Positions 26,601-37,603 are shown, counted from the first letter of the stretch. The stretch: 64,000 nt of DNA from Zonotrichia leucophrys gambelii (GCF_028769735.1 NC_088178.1:25255357-25319356); one strand, 5' to 3'. Numbers and translations: made by a program. Notes: generated by a model not told the origin, from the sequence alone.

Positions 26601-29600
26601 CCTAGATTTAGCCTGGGACTTAGCACTTCAGAAATTTAACATTTTTTTCCTCTGCTTGCACCGAATGCTGCCCCTGCTCTACCTGAAAATCCAGGCCACA
26701 CAATCAGTCCTGCATATAATTTAGTTCTGTAAACCCTCCTGATCTCCAGACACAAAAATATAACAAACTGTGCTTTCCTTTTCCATTTCCCATTCCCAGA
26801 AACCTCCCTTAGTAGTTTACTATAGCTGTGTTGAGTCCACCTCCAGGTCATGTTGGACATATAATTTCTGTTAAGATATTCCCATCCTGGGGAAACCTTA
26901 CAAATGGCAGCAGTGAAGCATTTTACCTAAAGATTATATTTGTTTATTCAGAGCATGCTTGGATAGCTGGAACAGAAGTGTAGTAACCAGTAAGTAATGT
27001 CTGTAACACATTAGTCTTCCTGTTTCCTGAAAACTCTCTGGTCATCTGCAATGGGTTATGTTGTGTCAAGTAGATTAAAACTCTAATTTGAGCTGAGAAA
27101 CTGACTTGAAATACAAGGGAATACAGGGTTCCTCAGTCCTGGCTGTGGAACAACCATTGATCCATATCCAGTTGGTATAAGTGGCTGGTCTGAGGATTTA
27201 ATTTAGCTTCAACTGAGACCGTGGAATCCAGATTCAGTAGCTTACACAAAGCAGCTCTAGCCCTGACTCACTTCCATAATACTGGAGGGTCATGAGGAGT
27301 TCACTACCTTAGCCTAGGACACTAAGTTAGCATTTCTGCTTTTCATAAAAGTAACATTTCATCATCTAGAAAGCAGACCTGCCTTTCACTTTCAGCAAAT
27401 ACTTTGAGAGAGACAGAAATTACTCATGCTCAGGCTTTGTTTCTGTGAACTGAGAGCTAAACTCCCTGTTCTGGGGTGGTGCCATGGCATCTTCCTTGTG
27501 GTATTTGTTCACTGGAATTGCTCATGCGTTGCTATCTGGGACTGCAAAACTGATCCCAGGCCTCAGCTCAGTGGCAGTTTGGGGGTCTGTGGACTCTGGC
27601 ATGTTCTCTTGCTGGTGTGGCTGGGGAGCAGTGGCAGTGCCAAGCCCTAATCCCTAATGGCAATATGGGACCTCCCTGTTTTGGTGTCCACATCATTCAT
27701 ATCCCAAGGCAGAAAAGGGCAGTCAGTAGTGGGAGCTGTGCTGGGCAAAAAGGCTCTAAAACAAAGATTGCAAAGTCTTAGAGCAAACTGGTTATTGTTT
27801 CACCTTGCAGAATCAAAATGTTTTCTTTCCTGCTTTCCCAAGGAAATTGTCTAGTCTTGAATATCTGGATTTGTCCAGCAATAACCTCTCCCAAATCCCA
27901 AGTGGTTTACCTCGAAACATCGTCCTCCTCCACCTGGAGAAGAATGCAATTAGGGTGATTGACAGAGATGTCTTGACCCAAATTAAGAACCTGGAGTACC
28001 TTCTGCTCCACAATAACAAATTAAAAGCCCGAGGTATTCACCCCTCAGCCTTCCATGGCTTAAAGAAGCTGCACACTGTGCACCTGTACAACAACATGCT
28101 GGAAAGGATCCCCAGCGGGCTGCCCCGGCGGGTGAAGACACTGATGATCCTTCATAACCAGATCTCAGAGATCAACAGGAATGACTTTGCCACCACTTAC
28201 TTCCTTGAAGAGCTGAACCTCAGCTACAACAAGCTCACAAGCCCCCAGATCCATCGGGAGGCCTTCCGTAAACTGCGGCAACTGAAGTCCCTGGATCTTT
28301 CTGGAAACAATCTCCACACGGTGCCTTTTGGCTTCCCAAAGAACTTGCAGGTTCTGAAGCTGAAGGAGAATGAGATAAGCATCATCCCAAAAGGGACTTT
28401 GTCTGGGATGACAAAGCTGAGGGAACTGTATTTGAGCAACAATAAACTGAAAGTAAATTCAATTTATTCAAGAGCATGGAGAGAACTCAGCAGTCTTCAG
28501 GTAGAAACACCACCTTCTCTAATTGTTTTAGTGATGCTGATATCCTCATCTGTCTGCTAAATCAAATTATATAGCACCAATACTAAATGTGCTTGGTCCT
28601 CGTGATTTGGGATTGCATTGTAAGTGCTACACACTCTGTTTCTAGAGTAGAAATGATGTGCTGTTGTGCCAGAGGTGGGTACCTCCCACTGCTGGCCAGT
28701 CCAGCTTTGTGTCTGAATCCTGACAGTGTCCTATATTTTCAGAAAAACATCAGTGAATGTTGTCATTAAAACTGAAATTAGGCCTTTCAAAGAGCTCGTC
28801 TCCCAAAAGATTTAAAATCAGCTCTGAATAGAGACAGCAGGAGGAAGGAATGCATAAACAAAAACACTCTTAATTCTCAAAGCCCCCACATCAGCTTATA
28901 GTCAGACAAGCCAAGCTGTAGGATTTAGCAGCTCAGCTGGCTAAGGCACCTGGGGAGCAGCTCGGAGTCTGGATTCAATCAGCAGTCTTCTCATTTGCTT
29001 AATTGCTGGAGAAAGTTAAACACAAACCATAAGGCAGGCAGGAACAATCACTTTTGTGCTGAGCAAAATGACCTTTCAGAATTGTTACGCCGGCTGAAGG
29101 ATTTGTCTGCATTTCCTTTCAGGCAACGGCCCTTTCCTGCAGTGAAAGGTATTGCCTGTGTCACACAGCAGCCACGGAGGGGGCACATGGCCAGGTCAGT
29201 GCACAGCAGAGTGTGCACATCTCAGAGCAGATCAGGGATAAGGACGTGCAGCATATGTCACACTGGCCCCCAGTGTGTTTTCAGACAATCCTGACATTAA
29301 TCTATAGGAACGTTTCCCTTTCTGTTGTGTCTGGGAATAACCAATTGCTTGTTCCTCAGTTAATGTCAATCAGCAGTGCAGCAGCAGTGTCTGCAGAGCT
29401 GTTTGCATCAGCTGCAGATTTGGTCCCTGGCTTTAATAATACCTTTTGCATTTGTTTGGTGCCACACTGATACATGTGTGAGCAAATATATTTAACATGC
29501 AAAGCAGCCTGGAAGGAAGATGCCATTGAAAATTACAGATGGCTGGGATTGCTTTTCTGCAGCACCTTAATAAAATGTAGGTTGTTTTATTTTCAAACAA

Positions 29601-32600
29601 AAATGGGTCATGGATCCCTGCTGGGTAGCTGGAGTTGCTGGTTGGAATGATGAGCTTTCCTTCTCAAAGGTCCAGATTCACAGTTATGTGGAACTTTTGT
29701 TCTACTCTCCCTCCCTGCAGTCAATGTAAAGCCAGAGGTGTTGCTGACAGCCATTGGCCATCCCCACAGCAAACCCCACTCCCACTAAACAGGGTTCAGA
29801 TAATAGCACAGACCTAAAGTTCTGCTGGACTAATGGGGCATTTATGGCTGTTGCTTTTCTTTGGAACAGCATTAATTCTTGTTGGTTCTTTCCAGCTGAA
29901 TCTTTTTTATCATTAAGTGCTTAACTGTTTCTGAGTTGTTGCACTGGAGTGAATTTGGCAAATAACCATCCATAAAGATCCTGATCATGAATATACTTAG
30001 TAAATACTTCAGTCCACACTGTTTCCATGGAAATCACTGGAGACTCTGCAACTGCAAAGCAAGACATTTACATAATGGACTTGGCAGTACTGGGTTAACA
30101 GTTGGAGTCAATGATCTTAAAGCTTTTTTCCAACCTAAACAATTCAATGGTTCTATGATAATTGTTTTCCAGACTGGCATTATGTGAGGAATAAAAACAC
30201 TGGAATGAGGACAATTGTTTGCAGAAGTGTGGCTTTGAGTAGTGGGTAAATAGTGTCAGGTTGGTGCTATGAAAATACTACAATACAGGATAACAAAACA
30301 CTTCTATTGATCCATTCTCTTGCAAAAAATTAATCTGAAAAACAACCATGACCTTTAGTCCTGCTGTCTTCATACATTCTCCATGTTAGAATATTTCCAG
30401 ATGGTTTTATGTGTAACTGCACCTATCACCATCCTCAGCCAGCAAAGTGTTTGCAGTAGCAGATGCCAAGGAATTCTCCTGCATATCTGAAACCCAGCCT
30501 GTTTTTAATTTACTTAAACAGACATGGGCTAATGCCTGGGGACAGAGATAAAGAAATGTTGGAACTCTGAAACAAACCAGCATGACATATCATGTGAAAT
30601 CAGGATGCTCAACAGGAGTGTAAGAGACTAGAATTGTCTTGGCCACACTTGCCTTGCTGCAAATTAGAGGTAGATTAAATGATTTTATTCTATAATAAAT
30701 ATAACTTCAAAACTAAATCTCTTTCTGGTGTGTTTCTAATATTTAAATTCAGTTATTTGACCCCTTGTTGTCTCTTCCTTACAGTCACTAGACATGGCTG
30801 GCAACCAGCTGACATCTATCCCATTAGGCTTGCCAGAATCTCTGGAATATCTGTATCTCCAGAACAACAAGATCACAACGGTTTCAGAGAATGCTTTTGA
30901 ATCCACACCCAAAATAAAGGGGATTTACCTCAGGTAAGGTCAAGCTTCCACTTCAACACACAAGATTTTTTCCTTCTTCATCTACTTTATAATTGCTTAC
31001 TTTATAGAAAGTATTTAAAATCCTTGTTTTCTGAACAAGTAGATTTGGTTTGCACTAATATGTGACAAAACTGTATTCATCTGCTCAGAAACAACATGGA
31101 TACACATAATAAACTCTTTTTAGAGAGCTTGTCTTTTCTATGCTTATTAGAATGGATTGGGCATGCCAGTAATTCTGGGCAATTAATGTTTAACATGATG
31201 TCATATTCCAATATTCAGCTGTGAGCCAAAAGTTTACAGTCCCCTTGTAGAAGTGCAGCTTTGCCTGTGTCTGTTGGCCCTGGATTTTGACAAAATCCCC
31301 CTCCAGTGAGGTGTGTGTGAGTAATCTTGGAGTTGTGTGCATTCCCTGGATAGCTTTGTCAGAAACAAGTGACAAGTTACAACTGTGACAGCTATGTAAC
31401 CCAGTTTAGGGGCTTTGCTGGGTTCTTTCCCACTCTGTCAGTTGGATGAGGACTTTGGTTTTGTAGATGACAGATACTGACCTTTTTTACATGTAATGTA
31501 AACTCACAGTAACAACTGACTGAAGCAGAGATTTATAGCACACTAAGGGAATCTGTCCCTGTAATATATTCAGTTCTAATCTGATGGAATATTATTGAAA
31601 ATATTATTTAGAAGTAATTTATTAATTCCTTAGTATATGGTTAAGCTGATCCAATGGCTGTGTTCAAAAAGCCTAGGCTGCAGAAGACTAAATATGGTCT
31701 TATTTTGACTATATGCAGCTAAACTGCCCTGTAGTTCTGAACAGTTCTGGAGCATACCTTTATGGATGAATGATTCCATACCAAGCAAATAAAATTACAA
31801 AGTCTGGTGTAAATTAGAGCAGTCTGTCTATTCAGCTGCTCACATTTATGAGATTTTAGTGAATGCTTGGATGTGAACCAGAAACCACATGCCACATTCT
31901 ATATTTCTATATAAAGAAAAAAGGAATTTGCAAAACAGTTTTGCTAACATATTCAGGAGGCAACTCCACCCAAGCTCAGTCATATTTTTAATGGGAGGCC
32001 ATTAATCATTGCAGTGCTGTGAAACAATAATATACATTTGGAATATTACACAGAATACAGTTCAAAAGTAACAGATCAGTATATGTGACAGGTTCATAAA
32101 CTGCAGATTAGTTTATTTGTATTCCTGGAAATGCAAATAACAGCTGAAAAATGACTGCTTTGTGCTTAAAGGGTTACTTTGTTTTGAGTTTAGTAGATGA
32201 AGAATTAAACTGTCAAGGAATGACACAGAATTTTATGAAAAATCAGTTATACTTTAAAATATGGGCTGTGAAGCAGATGCTTTTCCTCTCTGGGAAGGAG
32301 AAAGGAGAATAGCAAGAGAAAGAATTTGTGGGGGAGGAATTCCAATATTATGATTTTTTTTCTTTTCCCATCTAGAGGAGTCAGCACTTCTAGAGTGCTG
32401 TTGTGAGTCAGTGTAAACTTAGAGTAACTTGGGTCAGTATAGAGTAGCTGCAGAATGGTTTCCTCTTAGTCCCCTAATTTCTCTGTTGTATATAAAAATG
32501 GGTTTCTTTTAACAAGGGTGCCTTTTTGTTTGTTTAAGGTTTAATAAGATTGCAGTTGGAGCACTGAAAGAAAGTACCTTCCAAAACCTGAAGCACTTAC

Positions 32601-32713
32601 AGGTGCTGGATATTGAAGGGAACCTTGAATTCAGCAACAGTTCAAAGAATAAGGATGACTCAGAAGAGGAAATGGAAGATGAGGAAGAGGAAGAGGAAGA
32701 AGAACTGAGATAA
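14403..32713 (+). CDS. PODN: PODN, podocan, secreted class V small leucine-rich proteoglycan (9 coding exons, complete)
   Basis: Nine exons (14403-14642, 16126-16219, 17775-17839, 21924-22033, 24271-24427, 25879-25994, 27843-28500, 30785-30933, 32539-32713) join to 1,764 bases, exactly 588 codons with the stop, giving 587 residues. All introns are GT-AG and phases match. Order of parts: signal peptide with a Leu-rich core (about residues 5-23), Pro/Arg/Gly-rich linker, cysteine cluster C44-X3-C-X-C-X7-C58, about 20 leucine-rich repeats with LxxLxLxxN cores, and a Glu-rich tail. N-glycosylation sequons include NGS, NET, NLS and NSS. Known podocans are matrix proteins that bind collagen and restrain smooth muscle cell growth and migration. 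The length is slightly below the human protein, mostly in the N-terminal linker and tail. No lesion is seen. Confidence 0.97.
14643..16125 (+). other. PODN intron 1
   Basis: The first part continues the CpG island to about 14690; the rest is ordinary intron. No extra exon or repeat family is visible. Confidence 0.65.
16126..16219 (+). CDS. PODN: PODN coding exon 2: first leucine-rich repeats
   Basis: The acceptor is CATTTTCTTAG and the donor AAAAG|GTGAGC. It encodes [20 protein letters not shown] then [11 protein letters not shown] and one base of a Gly codon, i.e. one full repeat with the LxxLxLxxN signature and the start of the next. It follows directly from HLSLQ of exon 1. Confidence 0.95.
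16220..17774 (+). other. PODN intron 2
   Basis: I see no gene, interspersed repeat or RNA here. The open frames are short and lack motifs. Confidence 0.65.
17775..17839 (+). CDS. PODN: PODN coding exon 3: [22 protein letters not shown]
   Basis: This 65-base exon is shorter than any open frame one would list. Its acceptor is CTATTTTTAAG and its donor AATAAG|GTAAGA. Joined to exon 2 it completes a Gly codon and reads [13 protein letters not shown] then NYLYLANNK, one leucine-rich repeat. Confidence 0.94.
17840..21923 (+). other. PODN intron 3, with a perfect hairpin
   Basis: This 4-kb intron has no coding exon that I can support. It holds a perfect 14-bp inverted repeat at 18784-18815 (listed separately) and a short CT/TA-rich patch near 18660-18695. 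A 175-codon minus-strand open frame at 18193-18720 has no recognisable domain. Confidence 0.65.
18784..18815. repeat. Perfect inverted repeat, 14-bp arms, 4-base loop
   Basis: The arm AATCACTCCATACA (18784-18797) is followed by TTTC and then its exact reverse complement TGTATGGAGTGATT (18802-18815). Pairing stops at both outer ends. It is too short for a microRNA precursor as it stands. It may be a chance or mutational-templating palindrome. Confidence 0.9.
21924..22033 (+). CDS. PODN: PODN coding exon 4
   Basis: The acceptor is TTTCTTTTACAG and the donor TTGAG|GTAAGG. It encodes [20 protein letters not shown], then [16 protein letters not shown] and two bases of Arg. The [16 protein letters not shown] stretch is a hallmark of podocan. 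Confidence 0.95.
22034..24270 (+). other. PODN intron 4
   Basis: No gene, repeat family or RNA is recognised in this stretch. Confidence 0.65.
24271..24427 (+). CDS. PODN: PODN coding exon 5
   Basis: The acceptor is CCTTCCAACAG and the donor TTACAG|GTAATG. After one base completing Arg it encodes [38 protein letters not shown] and [14 protein letters not shown]. The NGS in MFNGSNN is a potential N-glycosylation site. Confidence 0.96.
24428..25878 (+). other. PODN intron 5
   Basis: It contains a small exact tandem duplication at 24559-24614 and otherwise nothing recognised. No alternative exon is evident. Confidence 0.65.
24559..24614. repeat. Two-copy tandem repeat, 36-bp period
   Basis: The 20 bases CTGTATTCTCAACAGTAGCT at 24559-24578 recur exactly at 24595-24614, with a partial copy (TTGTATTCTC) between. 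It is a recent local duplication inside PODN intron 5. Confidence 0.85.
25879..25994 (+). CDS. PODN: PODN coding exon 6
   Basis: The acceptor is GTGATCTAG and the donor TTCTG|GTGAGA. It encodes [38 protein letters not shown] and two bases of Trp. NET in DNETFW is a potential N-glycosylation site. Confidence 0.95.
25995..27842 (+). other. PODN intron 6
   Basis: No gene, repeat family or RNA is recognised. Confidence 0.65.
27843..28500 (+). CDS. PODN: PODN coding exon 7, large exon with about nine leucine-rich repeats
   Basis: The exon starts after CTTTCCCAAG with one base completing Trp, then runs 219 codons from [19 protein letters not shown] to AWRELSSLQ, with donor CTTCAG|GTAGAA. Repeats are regular, with LEKNAI, LLHNNKL, LYNNML, LHNQIS, LSYNKL, LSGNNL and LSNNKL cores. 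Sequons NLS occur in SNNLSQ and ELNLSYN. The frame could be read on past the donor for 19 codons, but the next exon fits the family, so that extension is intron. Confidence 0.97.
28921..28985 (+). repeat. Possible relic of a tRNA-derived element
   Basis: AGCAGCTCAGCTGGCTAAGGC resembles a tRNA D-arm/A box, and GGATTCAATC at 28971-28980 resembles a T-arm/B box. The spacing between them is roughly that of a tRNA. The acceptor stem and anticodon arm do not fold convincingly, so this is not a working tRNA gene. An old SINE head is one explanation and chance is another. Confidence 0.3.
30078..30160 (+). mobile_element. CR1 LINE 3' end fragment
   Basis: The block has the conserved CR1 tail order: GGACTTGGCAGTACTGGGTT, AACAGTTGGAGTCAATGATC, TTAAAGC...TTTTCCAACCTAAAC and the ending AATGGTTCTATGAT. 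CR1 copies are nearly always 5'-truncated, as here. It lies in PODN intron 7 in the sense direction and has diverged, so it is not recent. Confidence 0.88.
30785..30933 (+). CDS. PODN: PODN coding exon 8
   Basis: The acceptor is TCTTCCTTACAG and the donor CTCAG|GTAAGG. It encodes [38 protein letters not shown] and [11 protein letters not shown] plus two bases of Arg. These are two leucine-rich repeats near the C-terminus. Confidence 0.95.
30934..32538 (+). other. PODN intron 8
   Basis: This intron is AT-rich. I recognise no gene, interspersed repeat or RNA. Confidence 0.65.
32539..32713 (+). CDS. PODN: PODN terminal coding exon with Glu-rich tail
   Basis: The acceptor is TTTGTTTAAG. The exon encodes [40 protein letters not shown] and then an acidic tail of mostly Glu ending EEEELR and TAA at 32711-32713. 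The tail is coded by a purine-only GAA/GAG/GAT tract at about 32656-32709, prone to length change by slippage. The mirrored poly-Ser frame on the other strand is its shadow. NSS in FSNSSK is a sequon. Confidence 0.95.
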
Positions 32714-34450
32714 AATGTGAAGTCACACAATCCCATCACATGGGAGGTAACACCTGTAGCTGAGTTAAATTAAGGCCCCAGTTTTCAGACTCTTGTGTAA
32801 ATAATTCCAATTTACACACATGATTGAAGCGTAACAAGTGAATGTATTAACCCTGAACTTAAAGACTTCCACTAAAGCATGACTGGGAGTCACACATCAA
32901 AAAGGGTTGAAAATACAATATTTTGTAAAATGAAACAGTATATATCTGTTTTATCAGACTTCTTAATGGGCTGTTCTTACTGGCTTTTGTTTATAGGCAC
33001 AGCAGACACAGTGGTTAGAGATGCAGGTCCTTGTTCACTAATTCTGATAACAAAAAATGCAAAGGTATTTCATAATACTTTTAAGCAATCACTTCAAAAG
33101 GAAAACAAAGAACAAACCGTGAAGCTTGCTGGTGCAGAAGACATGAGGTGAAAATAGATGACAAATTAAAGCAAGATTAGACCCATTGGTGTCTGTTAAA
33201 TGTGTCATTAGATTACAAACTGTCTCAAGCAGTATTTAAATCACTGACCACTTGGAGGAGAAAAATAATGCTATACTTAGTGTATTTCTTATGGAAAGAA
33301 TAGCATCTCTACTTGAATCTCTTTTCAACTGAAGGAAAAAAAGATACAGGGACAAAGCTATTTGAAGAATATCCATTCTTTTCATAAGTATAGTGATCTA
33401 TTTACTGTATCTCTTAAGCATCTTACGTTCAAAGATGATGAGGTTCAGGATTGCTCTTTGCTTCTGCAGACCTAAGAGTGGGGAAAAAATAGTTTTGTCC
33501 CTAATCAACATTTTGTCACTGACACAAGGAATTGCTAGGAATAGTGCTAATAAGCTTAAAAGCTGATGGGGCTTGAAAAGGGCAGAAGGTACTTGGGAAG
33601 TCAAACATTAGCCCTCCTGGCTGAGTTATATGAAAACTTTGTTAGACAAGAAATAATTTATATCTACAGACTTAGGGTACATTCAAAATCAATCCTCTCT
33701 GGTTTAGTTTTGGGGCACGTGTGACATGGCAACAGGTACTATGTTTGTCTCATTCTGAATTCTGTATTCTATTATGTAACTTATTTTACTTTTCTGTTTT
33801 GCAGGAAAACATATGGAAAAATACATATATGTCTATGTGTATACATCTATATAGATATCCAGAGAACACTTAGCAAAACGTGCAATGAATTATGCAGAAA
33901 CTGTTGTGGCACTGGGCCAGGCTCATGGAAGACAGTGTGTTTCAGTGCCTTATTCAGGGAGAGACCCTGAATGCCTTTCCAAAGCTTCCAAATCATCTTA
34001 TACAAGACCCAGGATCATAAGGGATTGCTCTGGAACTCACAAAAGCTGGCTTTTGTTTCTTCTGTTTCTCTTCCCTCACTGTTTCCATCTGTAATAACAA
34101 TATGGGACTGTTTTGAACACAGGCCTTCAAATGCCATTTTTGTCACTGCATTTTAAGTGAACCATGTTTATGCCTCCTTTCTTTTTCTCCACCCAAAAGA
34201 AGCTGTTCTTGGCCAGGGCAGATGAATATCTGCAGTAGTTTCAAGTGCAGAGCAGTGTATGAGGCATTTTGGTCATCAAGCAGCAGCAATAATTCTGGAT
34301 GCAATTATTTCTCTGTTATAACAATGTGTATATTTGGATGAGAAAAACAAAATAAGGCTGGATCCAGTAATATTTTATCTCTACTGCTAAAACCTGCAGT
34401 ATATTCCTGTTTTAGAAAGGTTTTAAAATAAAACAATTGCTCTTGTGAAT
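32714..34450 (+). other. PODN 3' untranslated region (probable)
   Basis: About 1.7 kb of AT-rich sequence runs from the stop to the first AATAAA on this strand at 34427. TATATA runs occur at 33825-33860 and 34450-34475. No other gene is seen. The extent is inferred from the poly(A) signal. Confidence 0.55.
34427..34432 (+). terminator. Candidate PODN poly(A) signal AATAAA
   Basis: This is the first canonical AATAAA I find downstream of the PODN stop. It is followed by CAATTGCTCTTGTGAATATAT, which gives a modest T/G-rich downstream element. An ATTAAA near 33161 could be a proximal alternative. Confidence 0.5.
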
Positions 34451-36535
34451 ATATATATAAATACATATATAAAATGTCTGCCTTTCAGAGCTTTGGTAAA
34501 GTTTCTGTCTTGCTGTTGTTTGCCCATGGGGCAGTTGGGTGAATGTCTCTGAAGGTGTGATCAGAGGATGGAGTGACAGGATGGAATTTAATGGATGGGG
34601 TAGAATTTTCCACAGTGTATCTCATTCCCACCAAGAGGCAGGAGTGAGACTAATGGTGGAGAAGAGATTAGTGAGTGAGGGCTGTCTTAGGAGAAAACCA
34701 TTAAGTATCTAAAGAAATTTGTTTAGTTCAAGTCTGGAGACAGTGCTTGCTGTCATACTCCCTTAAAGCTTCTCCTATTTTATGATGTTGAGTGTTCTCA
34801 GCTCCTGTTGGAATCAGAAAATAAAGAAACCAAGGAAAAGAAGACCTACAGAGGTACAAATTTCTCAGTTGCTTATAATGTCCTTCATCTGAGGCAGCTA
34901 ATCTGCTTGACAAAATGGTCTTTTCTTTTGAGGATTTCTGATTGAGCACATGTTGTTTTGCATACTGCATTCCAGGATTGACTTGGAAACACAGTTGGCT
35001 TAATTTTTTACCAGCTGTTTTCCTGCTGGGGATCTAGTTCCACTCTCTCCCTTTGTTTCCCATAGCTCATGACAGTAATTTCAAGCTGTTGTTCCCTACC
35101 TTAGACAATTCAACACACTCATTAATCACAGAAGGAAAGACTGCTTCCTGAAAAAGTAAAAGCTTGGCCCCAGAAATTGCAAAACCCACACATTTTTGAA
35201 TATCAGCTATACAGCTGAGCAATAAAATATCCTTCCAACTGACTGCTGGGATAGATTTCTATGTAAAATGTCTACAGAATGTAGCTCAAGTCAATTAGCC
35301 ATCTCCAGCAAACTTCCAGTGGAAGTTCTGCCAGACTTCTGTGAAAAAGACCAATTTATTAAACTCCTGAACAAGCTGAGAATATGCAGATTTGTATAGT
35401 TTTATGGAGAACTGTTCTATTGTCTTCAAACTTCCGTCCCTTGGATTAAGATTCTATGATAAGTCAGAGGCTTCAGACTTCTTTGAATCCCTTGAGAGTC
35501 TGTCTGATGCAGTGAGTGCAGGAGTGAAGGTTCATTTTAGCACCTGTACAATCAGGCCCAAAATGTCAGGATGACTCATGCACTGTTAAGCTTTTTGAGC
35601 AAGCAGCAGCCTTTACCAAAGGAGACTCACCTACAGTTTAAGGTGCATGTAGTATAAAGGTAAAGTTAGGAAACATTTATCTAAATTTGTTTCAAGTAGT
35701 TGCACACTGAATCTGTCCTTTAAATGGGGCACTGTTTTCCAGCAGCGACCCCACCCCAAAAACCACCACCATTCTTACCCAGTAAAAGCCTCAAATGCTC
35801 CAAGATTCTTTGATTGTTCTGTAAGAGACTGGTGAGGAAGAACCACAGGCCTTATTCCTCACTTACCTGGTATCATCAGCACCTATGACATTGGACATAA
35901 TGCTGGCCAAAATGGTAGTTTATTTCTTTCTTTTAAAGGAGGAAGAGATGCCATGAGGGATGTTGAGGAATAATCAGAAGTCCACGGGACTAAGCCTACA
36001 TATTTTTTGACTGTGGCTGGTACCCATCACCCAAAAGTCAAATCCAGACCTTGTATGGCAGGACCCAGGAACAGGCTCTAATTTTATTATTTCCTTTAGT
36101 GAGAATGGGAGTTGGGAAGTTGGCCTTTTCTTAGGCCACAAAGAGGCAACACAAGCATTGCTTTCATGTAACTTCCTTCCTGTAATTTGCTTGGATTTGA
36201 GAAAGAGAAGGATAGAAGGGTTTTAAGGCTGAGATAAATATATGAATAGTGAAAACTTGAAGTCTAAAACATTCAGTTGGCAATTTTATCCCTAAATATG
36301 CATTTGTGCATGCTTGCTATTCCTGTGTGGTCTGTATGCAGACTGAGGTCTGGGTTTAGGTTTATTTGCTGTTTTTCTTTTAAAAGCCGTATTTCCTCAT
36401 TACAGAAAATACTGCACAAAATGGGGGGAAATGGGATTTTTCCGAGCTATGATTTTTCACAGTGACAGGAGTACAAATGCAGCTTGAGAGCTATAAAGAA
36501 TAATCAGGTGCCAAAAATAGCTGGCGGATAATGAG
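34451..36535. other. PODN-SLC1A7 intergenic DNA, left part
   Basis: No gene, RNA or interspersed repeat is recognised in this stretch. Open frames are all below 85 codons and without motifs. Confidence 0.6.
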
Positions 36536-37210
36536 CTTTTATTTCAGGCGGTGGGCACGCAGCCCATCCGTGTGTGCCATGTGGACGGGCCGCTCTGCAG
36601 CCGTGCTCCCCTCACCCTGGATTCCTCCAGGATCCTCTCCCCATGGCCACCCCCTCACGAGGGCACCCAGCGCCGGCTCCTGCCCCACACCGCCCCTCCA
36701 GACACCCCATGGCTTCTTCCTCGGCCATTTCTGAGGGAAAAGGCCCGCGAGTGCTGCATCTTCCCATGGGGTTTTCCCTCCCCACATGGTGTTACCCCCT
36801 TTGCCTCCCCGGCGTGCTGTGAGGGGCCAGGTGGGGAGCCCGTTCCCCGCTGCTGCCCACACTCCTACAGCTGCAGGCGCCTCCTGACCCAAAGGGCCAC
36901 GGAGCTCCCACAGCGGAGCGGGCGCCATCCCGCCGGCGGTGAGGGGAGGCGCGGCCCCGGCCATGGCGGCCCCTCTTTGGGGAGGGAGGGAGGCGGCACA
37001 AGGCCGAAGCTCTCCCGATGCAAGATGGTACTCTGTGATTCCCTCTGCAAGGAGCACCATATCCCGATGTGCCCAGCCTCAGCTGGCAGGAGGGGTGAGC
37101 TCCAGGGGGCCCTTGTGGGGCGGAGGGAGGGAGGATGAGGGAAGGAGCCAAGGCGTCTGTGGGGTGGTGAGGAGCGGCCTCACACGCCGTGCTGTGGTGT
37201 CCGGGGTCTG
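36536..37210. other. CpG-rich block without a recognised gene
   Basis: Composition changes sharply to GC-rich at about 36,540 and back at about 37,210. The densest CpG part is 36,915-36,980, with GCGGAGCGGGCGCC and CGCGGCCCCGGCC. Overlapping open frames up to 195 codons occur on both strands, but GC-rich DNA lacks stop codons by composition, so they are not evidence of coding. I recognise no protein. It may be the promoter of an unannotated transcript, an exon of one, or a decayed GC-rich repeat. Confidence 0.6.
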
Positions 37211-37339
37211 AGTGTTCTGTTTAATGAAAAAGAAGTGCTTTACGGAGTATATAGATACTCTTCTGAGCGAAAATTATTTTAAAACTAATATTTTTTTAAG
37301 AAAAGATGGGACAAGACTATTTACAAGAGCATGCAGTGA

Positions 37340-37603
37340 CAGGACAAGGTGGAACGTGTTCTAATTGAAACATAGTAGGTTTATATTAGATATTAGGGAA
37401 AAATTTATTGTGAGGGTGGTGAGGCCCTGGCACTGGTTGCTCAGAGAAACTATGGCTGCCCCATCCTTAGCGGGGTTCAAGGTGAGTTGGATGGGGCTTG
37501 GAGCAACGTGGTCTAGTGGAACGTGCCCCTGCCCATGGCAGGGGATTTGAACTAGTTGATCTTCAAGGTCCCCTTACAATCCAAAGATTCAATGATTCTA
37601 TGA
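37340..37603 (+). mobile_element. CR1 LINE 3' end
   Basis: The order of CR1 3' landmarks is clear: TATTAGGGAAAAATTTATTG, GTGAGGCCCTGGCACTGGTT, GCTCAGAGAAACTATGGCTG, TGCCCCTGCCCATGGCAGGG, TTGATCTTCAAGGTCCCCTT and the terminal ATGATTCTATGA. The copy is 5'-truncated to roughly 260 bases and moderately diverged. It adjoins the GC-rich block on its left and the minisatellite on its right. Confidence 0.93.

Larger units (their letters stand above)
28501..30784 (+). other. PODN intron 7, with CR1 fragment and tRNA-like relic
   Basis: This intron holds a CR1 3' end at 30078-30160 and a weak tRNA-like segment near 28921-28985, both listed separately. Nothing else is recognised. Confidence 0.65.

Noticed and set aside
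28501..28560. Read-through extension of PODN exon 7 by 19 codons to a stop
   Set aside because: A good GT donor sits at 28501 and the next exon continues the podocan repeat in phase; the extension is unlike the family.
32509..32739. Minus-strand frame rich in Ser
   Set aside because: It is the reverse of the PODN Glu-rich tail codons.
36539..37151. Overlapping open frames up to 195 codons in the CpG-rich block
   Set aside because: They occur on both strands and in several frames at once, as composition predicts, and their translations are low-complexity Pro/Gly/Arg/Ala.
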